A stretch of DNA of 64,000 nt, taken from Candidatus Cloacimonas sp. (GTDB taxonomy: Bacteria > Cloacimonadota > Cloacimonadia > Cloacimonadales > Cloacimonadaceae). The notes under the pieces were generated by a model. It saw nothing but the letters and a program-made list of their open reading frames with translations. It made no database searches and was not told the DNA's origin. Position 1 is the first letter of the stretch. Every line of letters begins with the position of its first letter. Location of the stretch: the NCBI GenBank assembly GCA_023227825.1, contig JALOCJ010000001.1, forward strand, positions 62,001 through 126,000, read 5' to 3'. Made by a program: the position numbers and the translations under genes. This document shows, piece by piece, positions 51,815 to 61,170 of the stretch.

Positions 51815-54800
51815 TTAATTCAGAATTGCCATTTTTTGGGTTTTCTCAATGGTCTTACTGCCTTTTTTAGCAATAATCCGATAAAAGTAAACTCCATTTG
51901 CCAGAGTGTAACCACTTTCATCTTTGCAATCCCAGCCATATACTGTACGGGGATATTCATGATAACCAACCCCGACTGGAAGATTTTTAAAGGTTTTAAC
52001 CAGGCGTCCGCTAATAGTATAGACCTTAATAGTAACTTCATCAGCACCGTCGGTGAGCACATAAGTGAATCGAGTTCTGCCTTCGTTGATAGGGTTAATG
52101 GCTGCACCTTCGCCTCCAGCTCCCAAAACAGGATTCGGATAATTTGCCAGGTTTATAACATCAAACTTGTCATTAACAATAAATTGAATATCGCGGGAGG
52201 CAGGAAAACCGTTTAAATCACGGCATTCCACTTTCAATTCGTGAATTCCGCGTCCTAAGGATAATTGATATTTAATAGGAATGCGGTTAATATTTTCCAG
52301 ATTGATGGAGATTACATAATCCTCTTCCGGAATGGGGAAACCATCCAAAGACAAGGACACTGAATTATCAATAATATCTATTCCGTTAGCATCGGAAAGC
52401 AAAAGTGAGATAACTCCATTGCCGGCAATATATCCACCTACAGTAAATTCCTGGTCCTCAACATTCACATCTACGGTTGGAGGAGTAAAATCTGTGTTGC
52501 GAAAAATGCTATAGATACCTGTGCGATTAACCTCAAATCGGACTTTATTTTGAGCCCCATCAACAAAGCCCCCAATCAGAGTCCATTTTTGGAATTTTGA
52601 GTTATAGCGATATATTCTAAAGTTATTAGCGTTTTCCTGATATTGGGTTAAGGAATCAATAGCACTATAATTAAAAGTTAAGGTAAGTAATTTTCCTCCG
52701 TTTAAAACACCTAAAGAATCAGTAATTCCCGTTCCCAAAAAAATTATTTCATACGGAATGGAATGTTGATTTCCGCTAAATCCATCAGGAGCATTCAGCA
52801 AAATATTTTGGACATCAGGTTGATTGAGAGGAGGTAATGCCTCTAAAGTATTTATAGCAAAAAGAACCTGACTACCTGCAGGAACAAGACCTTGAGGTAT
52901 TGAACATTGAAGGTTATTATCTATACTACTATAAGTAGAGCTGGAGCTATCTACCAGAAAATAGTTCATCGGAACCTGCAAACGGATATAGTTATTGGTA
53001 TTAATAAAGAAATGCCATTCAGGAAAAGCGTTCGTAGTATTAACTCTTGCTTCCAGAAATAGATTAGCATTGGGCAAACCGGCAAGAGAAATGCTGTTCC
53101 ACCTTAGTTCTCCCACCTCTAAAGGTAAATAATCTTGAGTTGAAAACAGTATGAGGTTATTTTCACTTGTTCCGGTATATAACTTTAAGTCCGTAGTTAT
53201 AGAAGCAGCGTTACCGATATTTGTTCCCAAAACTTTTAAGACCAGAGAATTTCCCTCTTGTTCTAGTTTAATATCTTTCAAAACCAAATCGGGACCGCGG
53301 ACGATGTAATTTTCCAGGAAACTCTCAGAAATACCTTTTTCGGTCTCCATAACATACTTGAAGAATATCTCTTTGCCGGTAGGATATTTCCCGAGATAAT
53401 TTGCGGTTACATATAATGTGCTGTCTGTTTCAGACCTCTGCATTGGAAATTGAACCCAGTTAATTTCAGTAGAAACACTATCTGTCCTGACCTTGCAGAT
53501 AATATTTGTAATGGGTAAATTACTGGAGACCTTAGCAGTAAATAAAACAGAATCCGACCAGGCAGGTTCTGCAGGACTAAGATGGTGATGCATAATATTA
53601 GGTCTGCCAACACTATATTGAGAAAGCCCGATATATTCATCAGTAGTGGAATACCCGCCAACCATAATTTTGCGGGTATAATTATTGACTGAAGGATTTG
53701 TATTAACATAAGTAGCTGACCAATTACCATTAGGCAAAACCGGTAAATCGTAAGGAACATTTACAATCTTTCCGCTCTCCTTCATAATAAACAAGCGGGC
53801 AGCATTAACACCAACAGGGAAGGTTGCATTAACACTTAAAGTATCTTCCGGGTTCAGTATATAGTTATCTGCAAATACGGGTATATCTTTTATGGGCTTT
53901 TTCAATTTGATTAAAGGATCGCCTAAATAGGCAAAACCGTTAATAAGAGCATAGATAGCTGCTGGCGAATAGGTTGTAGTGTAAAAGCGAGCTAAAGCAT
54001 AGATATTTGCTAAACCGATATTATCAAAATTATGGCAAAATAATGCTTCGCAATATGCCAAACCCCAGGTTTCGTCATGGTCTAAATAACCCAGACCAGT
54101 AAAACCAGCAGTTCCAATAGCTCCTTTTTCCGGTTGCAAAACCAATGCCTCACTGATAGAAGCCATTCCGTTTGTGTCAAAAGCTGAAGCATAACAAGCA
54201 AGCGAAAGAACAACCGGATAGGTCTGATTGTTAAGAGTTGCTACATCGTTAAAATTGAAAAGGTTATAATCCGCCCAAATTCTACCGCCACCGTGACCCA
54301 TAAATTGAACATATTGAGTTCCGGAATTGATAGCATCTTTCAGGTTAAAAGTTCCACCAAAGTAATCGGAGCTTACTGTCTGCGTGGAAGTATAGACCCT
54401 CGTTACTCTATATTCCTCAGGAATGGTCTTTCGGATTATGCGTTCCGATTGTTGAGCAAAGATATCGTTATTGTCAGTTATTTTCCCTCCGGAAGTGAAA
54501 GTTAAGTGACTGTTCCAAAGGCGTGAGGTTTGAAGATTGTTGCGATAGGCAATTGCTTTAGCAGCATAATCCAGAATTTGTTGTTCTTTCCAGATACTGA
54601 TTCGAGCAACAGATATATCGGGAATAATATCGGTTCCTACAATACAACCATACCAGGGGTCACTTGCTGTAGCGCCATGTTTATAAGTCCAGGTCTTTTT
54701 AACCGGAATGAGATTATATATCCTGGAAGGACTGTTATCCCTGGTATCATCAACTCCTTCACCCAGAAGAATAACCTGACTTAATTGGGGAAAACTCCAA

Positions 54801-56896
54801 TTATTATAAGCATAACGAAGAAAGTCCTTGATTGGTTCTGCACCCGTAATTCCAGCATTAAATTCATCATAGATATCCTGAATATCAACGATTTTTACTG
54901 TATGCCCTTCGGATTCCCATAAGGATTTCAGTTGCAAAGTTCCTTCTACAGAAGTAAACTGCCAGGGAGTAATAACAATTACATCAGCACTGTTATTCGG
55001 ATTTTTTAAATCGCTGGGGAAATTGAGGCGTATTGCTTTAGGGATATTTTTCTTATTTTCCGTTACAGCAAGATACCTGACTGCATCGGATGACACGCTA
55101 TCCTGGATGGTAACTGTCCACGGTGCATCACCATTAATATTAAATGGTTCTATTTGAGTAGAATTGAATACACTGGAACCGATCTTGTAGACCGAAATAG
55201 ATGAATTGCTAAAACCACTAACTTCAAATTGATATAATCCACCAGGCCGATTGGAGGGCTTGGTAAATTTGATATAATCCTGATCTGTTTTATATTCACG
55301 CCAGTATTTAATTTCAGCCCAATCCAGCATTACCTGCTCTTTATCAGTCATTACAGTATTACCGGAAAGAGCGATATAGAAATTATTTATTCCATGCCTT
55401 AAAAAGGTGTTAGAAACAGGATTTTGGTTAACAAAGATTTGTTCGGTTTGGCCAATCCAGGTGTGCGAATTAATCATTGCCTGATTCAAACGAATGGATG
55501 CCTCGTGATCATATTGACCTGAAGTTAGGGTTTCCGAATAAGTTAATCCCATTAAACAAACTTTAGCGGAAGCAAAACGGGTAGTAGTATCCTTAGGATA
55601 TTGCAGTTCTACGGGGACAATTTCCAGATTAGGAGCATTTATTTTTCGCCAGAACCAAACATCTTCCCGGTAGAAAGTTGGAGACATTGTATTCCAACCC
55701 CGACCTAATTTATCACTAACCAGTTGTTCTTCAAAGTGAACAGTATCCTCATAAGCATCGGGAACAATATAGTTTAAGTGATTAGATTCAATCAAGCCAC
55801 CATTTTCTACAGCCATTCTTGCTCCATAGTGATCAATCAACTTCAGGGTATATACATTTTCGCCTGTATAATCATCCATATAGGAAGTGTCACCTTTATG
55901 TTTATCCCCATAGAACTCAAAATAGTCATTTTCATTAAAGACACCGTCATTTTCGCCAATAAAGTGAATCGGCACCTGACCATATTCATCGCTTAATTCC
56001 AAATAACGCGGGTCTACATTGGCAGGAGTCCAGTTCATAATTATCTGTAAAGAATCAGCCACCATATTTATATAATCCGTCAGGTAATGATAGCTGACCT
56101 TATAAATTCCCTCTTTATCTACAATCAGCTGGATTTCGTTAATGGAGGAACTACCGTTTTTAGGAGCTTCGTAATGGGCATCAGGTTTCTTCTCTAAACG
56201 CCAAGTTTTAGAGCTATTTTCATTCAGGAAAAAGGATGGGTCTGCATTATCCAGAGGATTCGGATTCAGCTGCCAGTTTTTAGTTGTGTTTTTTATCCCG
56301 CTTATATAGATAGTTATAGACATTTTGGGGTGCACAACCAACTCTTTGCTTTGTGCTCTATATTGAAAAGGATAAATCAGCAAAGGAATGAACTTGCGGT
56401 TTCCAACAAAAGCAGGTTCACCTTTCTGGACAATAGAAACCGGGTAGAGTTCACTATTGGCATAAGCCCTGTAGTTAGGTTGAATATTATAGCTTGGTTC
56501 CTCACCTTCCATTACCAGAGTTGGCGCAGGGATGATATTTATATTCTTCAGCGTTTTGGCTTCACTGCTTTCAATGTTGAAACTGTAATCACCATCTACG
56601 GGAACTGCAATAGCCGTAGAAAACATTATCAATCCAGGAAAACCCTCATTACCGTAAAAAGAGCCATCACTACAAATAATTTTGTCCCAGGTTTGTCCCT
56701 TTACTGTTACTTTGGTTAATTCATAGTCAGGAAGCTCAAAATTGAGAGAAAGAATGTCCTGACTTTCGGAAACAAGAGTTATCGGCTCTGCTATCATTAT
56801 AGCAGGTAGGCAAACGCTAAGACAGAAGAATAAAATCCTCCTGCAAGCATTTTTCAGGGAAAGGTTATGCACCAGTAAATTAGAATATATTGTCAT
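51815..56896 (-). CDS. PorU-like C25 peptidase (type IX secretion sortase)
   Basis: This 1693-aa protein uses ATG 56896, four bases after the purD stop with GGAGAT upstream; an in-frame start at 56971 would overlap purD. A signal peptide follows a polar N-terminus (ILFFCLSVCLPAIMIA). The C25 catalytic pair is intact: GHG with His868 (QFMGHGGG) and Cys901 (SLACYAS), 33 residues apart as in RgpB. Later come beta-sandwich domains. A C-terminal sorting-like domain (NYPNPVLGAGG ... GVYFYRIIAKKGSK) is present. PorU cleaves T9SS cargo signals and attaches the cargo to the surface; here the role is inferred from the PorV-like neighbour. Confidence 0.88.
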   Translation of the reverse strand: MTIYSNLLVHNLSLKNACRRILFFCLSVCLPAIMIAEPITLVSESQDILSLNFELPDYELTKVTVKGQTWDKIICSDGSFYGNEGFPGLIMFSTAIAVPVDGDYSFNIESSEAKTLKNINIIPAPTLVMEGEEPSYNIQPNYRAYANSELYPVSIVQKGEPAFVGNRKFIPLLIYPFQYRAQSKELVVHPKMSITIYISGIKNTTKNWQLNPNPLDNADPSFFLNENSSKTWRLEKKPDAHYEAPKNGSSSINEIQLIVDKEGIYKVSYHYLTDYINMVADSLQIIMNWTPANVDPRYLELSDEYGQVPIHFIGENDGVFNENDYFEFYGDKHKGDTSYMDDYTGENVYTLKLIDHYGARMAVENGGLIESNHLNYIVPDAYEDTVHFEEQLVSDKLGRGWNTMSPTFYREDVWFWRKINAPNLEIVPVELQYPKDTTTRFASAKVCLMGLTYSETLTSGQYDHEASIRLNQAMINSHTWIGQTEQIFVNQNPVSNTFLRHGINNFYIALSGNTVMTDKEQVMLDWAEIKYWREYKTDQDYIKFTKPSNRPGGLYQFEVSGFSNSSISVYKIGSSVFNSTQIEPFNINGDAPWTVTIQDSVSSDAVRYLAVTENKKNIPKAIRLNFPSDLKNPNNSADVIVITPWQFTSVEGTLQLKSLWESEGHTVKIVDIQDIYDEFNAGITGAEPIKDFLRYAYNNWSFPQLSQVILLGEGVDDTRDNSPSRIYNLIPVKKTWTYKHGATASDPWYGCIVGTDIIPDISVARISIWKEQQILDYAAKAIAYRNNLQTSRLWNSHLTFTSGGKITDNNDIFAQQSERIIRKTIPEEYRVTRVYTSTQTVSSDYFGGTFNLKDAINSGTQYVQFMGHGGGRIWADYNLFNFNDVATLNNQTYPVVLSLACYASAFDTNGMASISEALVLQPEKGAIGTAGFTGLGYLDHDETWGLAYCEALFCHNFDNIGLANIYALARFYTTTYSPAAIYALINGFAYLGDPLIKLKKPIKDIPVFADNYILNPEDTLSVNATFPVGVNAARLFIMKESGKIVNVPYDLPVLPNGNWSATYVNTNPSVNNYTRKIMVGGYSTTDEYIGLSQYSVGRPNIMHHHLSPAEPAWSDSVLFTAKVSSNLPITNIICKVRTDSVSTEINWVQFPMQRSETDSTLYVTANYLGKYPTGKEIFFKYVMETEKGISESFLENYIVRGPDLVLKDIKLEQEGNSLVLKVLGTNIGNAASITTDLKLYTGTSENNLILFSTQDYLPLEVGELRWNSISLAGLPNANLFLEARVNTTNAFPEWHFFINTNNYIRLQVPMNYFLVDSSSSTYSSIDNNLQCSIPQGLVPAGSQVLFAINTLEALPPLNQPDVQNILLNAPDGFSGNQHSIPYEIIFLGTGITDSLGVLNGGKLLTLTFNYSAIDSLTQYQENANNFRIYRYNSKFQKWTLIGGFVDGAQNKVRFEVNRTGIYSIFRNTDFTPPTVDVNVEDQEFTVGGYIAGNGVISLLLSDANGIDIIDNSVSLSLDGFPIPEEDYVISINLENINRIPIKYQLSLGRGIHELKVECRDLNGFPASRDIQFIVNDKFDVINLANYPNPVLGAGGEGAAINPINEGRTRFTYVLTDGADEVTIKVYTISGRLVKTFKNLPVGVGYHEYPRTVYGWDCKDESGYTLANGVYFYRIIAKKGSKTIEKTQKMAILN

Positions 56897-56900
56897 AATA

Positions 56901-58148
56901 TTAGCTATCTCCATTGTCATAAAAGGTATTTTTTCGTAATCCAATATCTTGGCGAAAGATTTTGTTTTCAAAGATAATCTGTTGAACTATGCTGTATGCT
57001 TTCTCCCTGGCTTCAGTTAAATCTTTTCCTATTCCAACTGCACATAAAACACGCCCACCTGAAGTCACAAGTCCCTTTTTCCCTTTTTCCACTCCAGAGA
57101 AATAAATTCCAGAAAGGTTTGCTGGCAAAGAAAGGGGAAACCCTTTTTTATAAGCAAAAGGATAACCCTCCGAAGCCAGAACAACAGCTAATGCTGTTTT
57201 ATTGGAGAATTTTAATTCAACCAAATTTATCTCACCTTGTAAAATGGCTTGGCAGATTTCCACAAAATCCGTCTCCAGCAAAGGTAAAACAACCTGTGCT
57301 TCAGGATCCCCTAAGCGGCAATTAAATTCCATTACTTTCGGTCCTTCTTTAGTAATCATCAGTCCGCAATAGAGAATTCCCTTATAAAGATTTCCTGATT
57401 CACGCATTGCGGAAAGAACAGGATGAATAATTTCTGCTTCAATCTGATTCCGATATTTCTCTGCCTCAGGAACCGGAGCGTAAGAACCCATACCACCTGT
57501 GTTAGGACCTTGGTCTCCAGCATAAAGTTGTTTATGATCCTGAGCAAAAATTGTAGTTTGAAACTCCCAGCCATCAGTAATGGCAAATAAAGAGACCTCC
57601 CAACCCCGTAAAAATTCTTCTACAATAACTCCTTTTTCGCTAAAGTGAATTTTTTTCAGTGCCTCTTGTGCCTCAGCACGATTTTTAACAACGAAAACTC
57701 CTTTTCCTCCTGCTAATCCATCAGTTTTAATAACTGTCGGAAAGCCAAAGTAGTCAATTTGTTCTAATGCCTGAGGAATGGTTTTAGTTATTCTGTATTC
57801 GGCAGTAGGAATGCCTTTTTCTTGCATCAGATTCTTGGCAAATATCTTACTACTCTCTAATTGAGCAGCAAATTTAACGGGAGCAATAACAGCAACTCCC
57901 TTCTCATTTAAATAGTCCGCTAAACCATCTGCTATGGGTTTTTCGGGTCCGACAAACACGAGGTCAATTAAATTCTGAGCGCAAAAATTGAATATCTCTT
58001 CCTGTGTTTGCAGATTTGCACATTCATATTTAAGTGCAATTCCTGCATTCCCAGGAGCTACAATTACCCTTTTTACCTGTTTGCTTTTAGCAAAGCACTC
58101 TGCAATAGAATGTTCTCTGCCTCCGCTGCCGATTACTAAGATATTCAA
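56901..58148 (-). CDS. purD: Phosphoribosylamine-glycine ligase
   Basis: A 415-aa GARS of purine synthesis that joins glycine to phosphoribosylamine. ATP-grasp features: VIGSGGREHSIAE at the start, TDGLAGGKGVFVV, and DHKQLYAGDQGPNTGGMGSYAP. It starts at TTG, which overlaps the cinA stop as TTGA. No other pur gene is near. Next comes the PorU-like gene. Confidence 0.96.
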   Translation of the reverse strand: MNILVIGSGGREHSIAECFAKSKQVKRVIVAPGNAGIALKYECANLQTQEEIFNFCAQNLIDLVFVGPEKPIADGLADYLNEKGVAVIAPVKFAAQLESSKIFAKNLMQEKGIPTAEYRITKTIPQALEQIDYFGFPTVIKTDGLAGGKGVFVVKNRAEAQEALKKIHFSEKGVIVEEFLRGWEVSLFAITDGWEFQTTIFAQDHKQLYAGDQGPNTGGMGSYAPVPEAEKYRNQIEAEIIHPVLSAMRESGNLYKGILYCGLMITKEGPKVMEFNCRLGDPEAQVVLPLLETDFVEICQAILQGEINLVELKFSNKTALAVVLASEGYPFAYKKGFPLSLPANLSGIYFSGVEKGKKGLVTSGGRVLCAVGIGKDLTEAREKAYSIVQQIIFENKIFRQDIGLRKNTFYDNGDS

Positions 58149-59374
58149 TTATTATTCCTGCCTTGTAAGTGTTGAATTAAAGTAAGGATAGCAAAATCAG
58201 CTGCTTTTATACGGATAATTTCCCTATCCCCGGTAAAGAATTGTTTTTTAGACCAATGTTTCTCAGCGGCTATAAAGCCAAAACACACCATTCCTACAGG
58301 TTTTTCTGCAGTCCCACCATTAGGACCTGCTATCCCGGTAACTGAAATTGAACAGGTAGATTTTGTCAATAACTTTATTCCTTCAGCCATTTGCAAGGCA
58401 CAGGATTCGCTAACTGCTCCTTCTGTTTCTAAAATAGTTTCAGACACCTTCAGCAGATTTTTTTTTAAGGAGTTAGAATAAGCTATAACACCACCCAAAA
58501 AGGAGTTAGAGGAACCAGGAATATCTGTTATCAGCTTTTGAACCAAGCCACCTGAACAGGATTCTGCAACACTTAAAGTGTAGAAATTTTTCAACAGAAG
58601 AGCTAATAAAATTTCTGCGGGGCTTTCGTCATCATAGCCCCAAACATAAGGTTTAATAATGAGTAGAGCTTTATTAACCGCTTCCTCAACTTTTTTGGCA
58701 TCGGTTCCATAGAAACGCAAGTCCACCCTTCCAATTTGAGGAAGCCAAGCTAAAGAAACACCTTTCGGCAAATCAGAAAGAGTAAATAACTCCGCCAATC
58801 GGGATTCAGCTATACTATAAGTTCTTAATGTTTTTATAAATAATGGCTTGGCATTGGGACAATTTTTCGTTATAATATCTTTGATTTGAGTTTCAAAAGT
58901 ATGTTTCATCTCCGAAGGAACACCTTGGAGAGCAAAGAACAAAAATTCCCCTTCCTGATAAAATAATCCGGGAGCCGTTCCCAAGTTATTTCTTAAAGGT
59001 ATAAAGTCATCGGGAACCATAGCTTGAGAGCGATTGGTTTCAGGTAATGGCATTTTCCTGAAGGCAAACATTTTTTGAATATGTTCCCATATATTTTCGT
59101 CCCAGTGTTGCTTTTTACCAAAGAAATCGGAAATTGCAGATTTGGTTAAATCATCTTCCGTAGGACCCAACCCACCGGTAGTTATAACTATTTTATATTT
59201 TCCCCAGGTATCTTTCAATGCCTGTTTTATAGCGTTTAGTTCATCTTTTACCGTAAGGGCATATTCAACAGAAATTCCTTGTTTGGCAAGTTCCGAACCC
59301 AAATATGCCAAGTTTGTATTGATAGTTTTACCCATCAAGATTTCGTTACCGATAGTTATAATGGCGCAGTTCAT
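58145..59374 (-). CDS. cinA: CinA-like nicotinamide-nucleotide amidohydrolase
   Basis: A 409-aa two-domain CinA: an N-terminal MoaB/MogA-like domain (AIITIGNEILMGKTINTN ... VITTGGLGPTEDDLT) and a C-terminal PncC domain (SVAESCSGGLVQKLITDIPG ... SVTGIAGPNGG). PncC deamidates NMN; the N-terminal domain is linked to ADP-ribose pyrophosphatase activity in some bacteria. I chose ATG 59374, one base after the proS stop; an in-frame start at 59392 would overlap proS. Confidence 0.93.
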   Translation of the reverse strand: MNCAIITIGNEILMGKTINTNLAYLGSELAKQGISVEYALTVKDELNAIKQALKDTWGKYKIVITTGGLGPTEDDLTKSAISDFFGKKQHWDENIWEHIQKMFAFRKMPLPETNRSQAMVPDDFIPLRNNLGTAPGLFYQEGEFLFFALQGVPSEMKHTFETQIKDIITKNCPNAKPLFIKTLRTYSIAESRLAELFTLSDLPKGVSLAWLPQIGRVDLRFYGTDAKKVEEAVNKALLIIKPYVWGYDDESPAEILLALLLKNFYTLSVAESCSGGLVQKLITDIPGSSNSFLGGVIAYSNSLKKNLLKVSETILETEGAVSESCALQMAEGIKLLTKSTCSISVTGIAGPNGGTAEKPVGMVCFGFIAAEKHWSKKQFFTGDREIIRIKAADFAILTLIQHLQGRNNN

Positions 59375-59375
59375 T

Positions 59376-60899
59376 TTAGTATGCTTTGGCAAAAATTACT
59401 CTCCGTGTGGAAGGTTTACCACAGCAGATACATTTTCCGCTTTCTTCTTTTGCTGCAAAAGGAATGCATCGGATAGTAACTTTCAGGTCTTCTTTTATTT
59501 TTTCTTCGCAAGATGGATTTCCACACCAGTAGGAATTAGCAAAACCACCGCTTATTTCAGGTTCTTCAATATTTTCAGGAGTAAAGAAACGATAGAATTC
59601 TTCCTTATCGTTAATATCTATTGTCCATTTATTCTTAAAATCTAAAGCTTTTTGATAATAGCCCATTTGTATTTCTGTTAGGGTATTAAGGATATAATCA
59701 GCTAAATTATCAATATTAACGGAATGTTTTTCTTTTGGTTCTTTATCGCGTCTGGCAAGCATAACAGAATCTTTAACAATATCGCGAGGACCTATTTCCA
59801 GACGCAAAGGGATGCCTTTTTTTATCCAATACCAGTTTCTTTCACTGCTCGTCATATCTCTTGTATCCAATTCAGTATATAGGGGAACATCATCCAAATA
59901 TAATCCTTTCAAGCTGTTTTGAATCTTTTCAGCAAAAGTCATCACCTGCTTTTTTTCTTCTGCATCTCTATAAATAGGAATAACAGCAATATGGGATGGA
60001 GCAATTTTCGGAGGCAAAACCAGTCCGTTATCGTCACTATGAGCCATAATGATAGCTCCTATTAAACGCGTAGAAACACCCCAGGAAGTAGTCCAGGCAT
60101 ATTCTATTTCACCTTTGCGGTTTTGGAATCTGATTTCGGATGCCTTGGCAAAGTTTTGACCCAGAAAATGAGAAGTTCCGGATTGCAATGCTTTTCTATC
60201 CTGCATCATTGCTTCAATACAATATGTTGTAACGGCTCCGGGAAATTTTTCGCTTTCCGTTTTTTCACCTTGAATAACCGGCAGAGCAAGATATTCACGA
60301 GCAAAAGCAGCGTATATATTGAGCATTTTTAAGGTCTCTTCTTTTGCCTCTTTTTCTGTTTCATGCACTGTATGTCCTTCCTGCCAAAGAAATTCCGTAG
60401 TGCGTAAAAAAAGACGCGTGCGCATTTCCCAGCGGACAATATTAGCCCATTGATTGATCAGGAGAGGCAAATCGCGATAGGAATTTACCCATTTGGCAAA
60501 AGAAGCACCAATAATGGTTTCACTGGTAGGACGAACAATGTAGGGTTCGGTAAGTTCTCCGGCAAGTTTTAATCCGCCTTTTCCGTCTGCTTCTAATTTA
60601 CTATGCGTTACAACAGCACATTCTTTGGCAAAACCTTCTATATGTTCCGCTTCTTTTTCCAAAAAACTTTTCGGAATAAAAATAGGAAAATAGGCATTCC
60701 GATGTCCTGTTTCCCGAAACATTTTATCCAGTGCACGCTGAATATTTTCCCAAATTGCATAGCCCCAGGGTTTTATAACCATACAACCACGCACTTCACT
60801 ATTTTCAGCCATATCAGCTGCTTTTATTACTTGTTGATACCATTCAGCATAGTTTTCTTCCCGGGTAGGAGTTATTGCTGTTTTGTAATTTTTACTCAT
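59376..60899 (-). CDS. proS: Prolyl-tRNA synthetase, eukaryote/archaeal type
   Basis: A 507-aa ProRS without the bacterial editing insert. Class II motifs are present, including RPTSETIIGASFAKW and RWEMRTRLFLRTTEFLWQEGHTVH. The C-terminal zinc-like domain has Cys in CGNPSCEEK and CICCGKP and ends in FAKAY, with the terminal Tyr typical of this type. I chose ATG 60899 (GGAGAAAAGTG upstream). It heads the proS-cinA-purD run. Confidence 0.95.
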   Translation of the reverse strand: MSKNYKTAITPTREENYAEWYQQVIKAADMAENSEVRGCMVIKPWGYAIWENIQRALDKMFRETGHRNAYFPIFIPKSFLEKEAEHIEGFAKECAVVTHSKLEADGKGGLKLAGELTEPYIVRPTSETIIGASFAKWVNSYRDLPLLINQWANIVRWEMRTRLFLRTTEFLWQEGHTVHETEKEAKEETLKMLNIYAAFAREYLALPVIQGEKTESEKFPGAVTTYCIEAMMQDRKALQSGTSHFLGQNFAKASEIRFQNRKGEIEYAWTTSWGVSTRLIGAIIMAHSDDNGLVLPPKIAPSHIAVIPIYRDAEEKKQVMTFAEKIQNSLKGLYLDDVPLYTELDTRDMTSSERNWYWIKKGIPLRLEIGPRDIVKDSVMLARRDKEPKEKHSVNIDNLADYILNTLTEIQMGYYQKALDFKNKWTIDINDKEEFYRFFTPENIEEPEISGGFANSYWCGNPSCEEKIKEDLKVTIRCIPFAAKEESGKCICCGKPSTRRVIFAKAY

Positions 60900-61170
60900 C
60901 ACTTTTCTCCAATATTATTTTCTGAGTAATCCGAAGATTTATTATTCCATCCTCAAGCAGATATAATATCTATTTTACAATATAAAAAGCCAATTCCGTA
61001 ATTGTGCTGTTGTTGTCAATGTAAAAAGGAAGAAAGGCATTTCCCGTTTTTTGCAGAGTATTGAAAATATGTATTTTTCCTTTATTGTTTCAGGTAACTG
61101 CCTTATACTGTTACATTTCCTTAAAAAAAGCTCCAGCTATAGGAACCAGTCAGAATATAGTAATTGTGTT

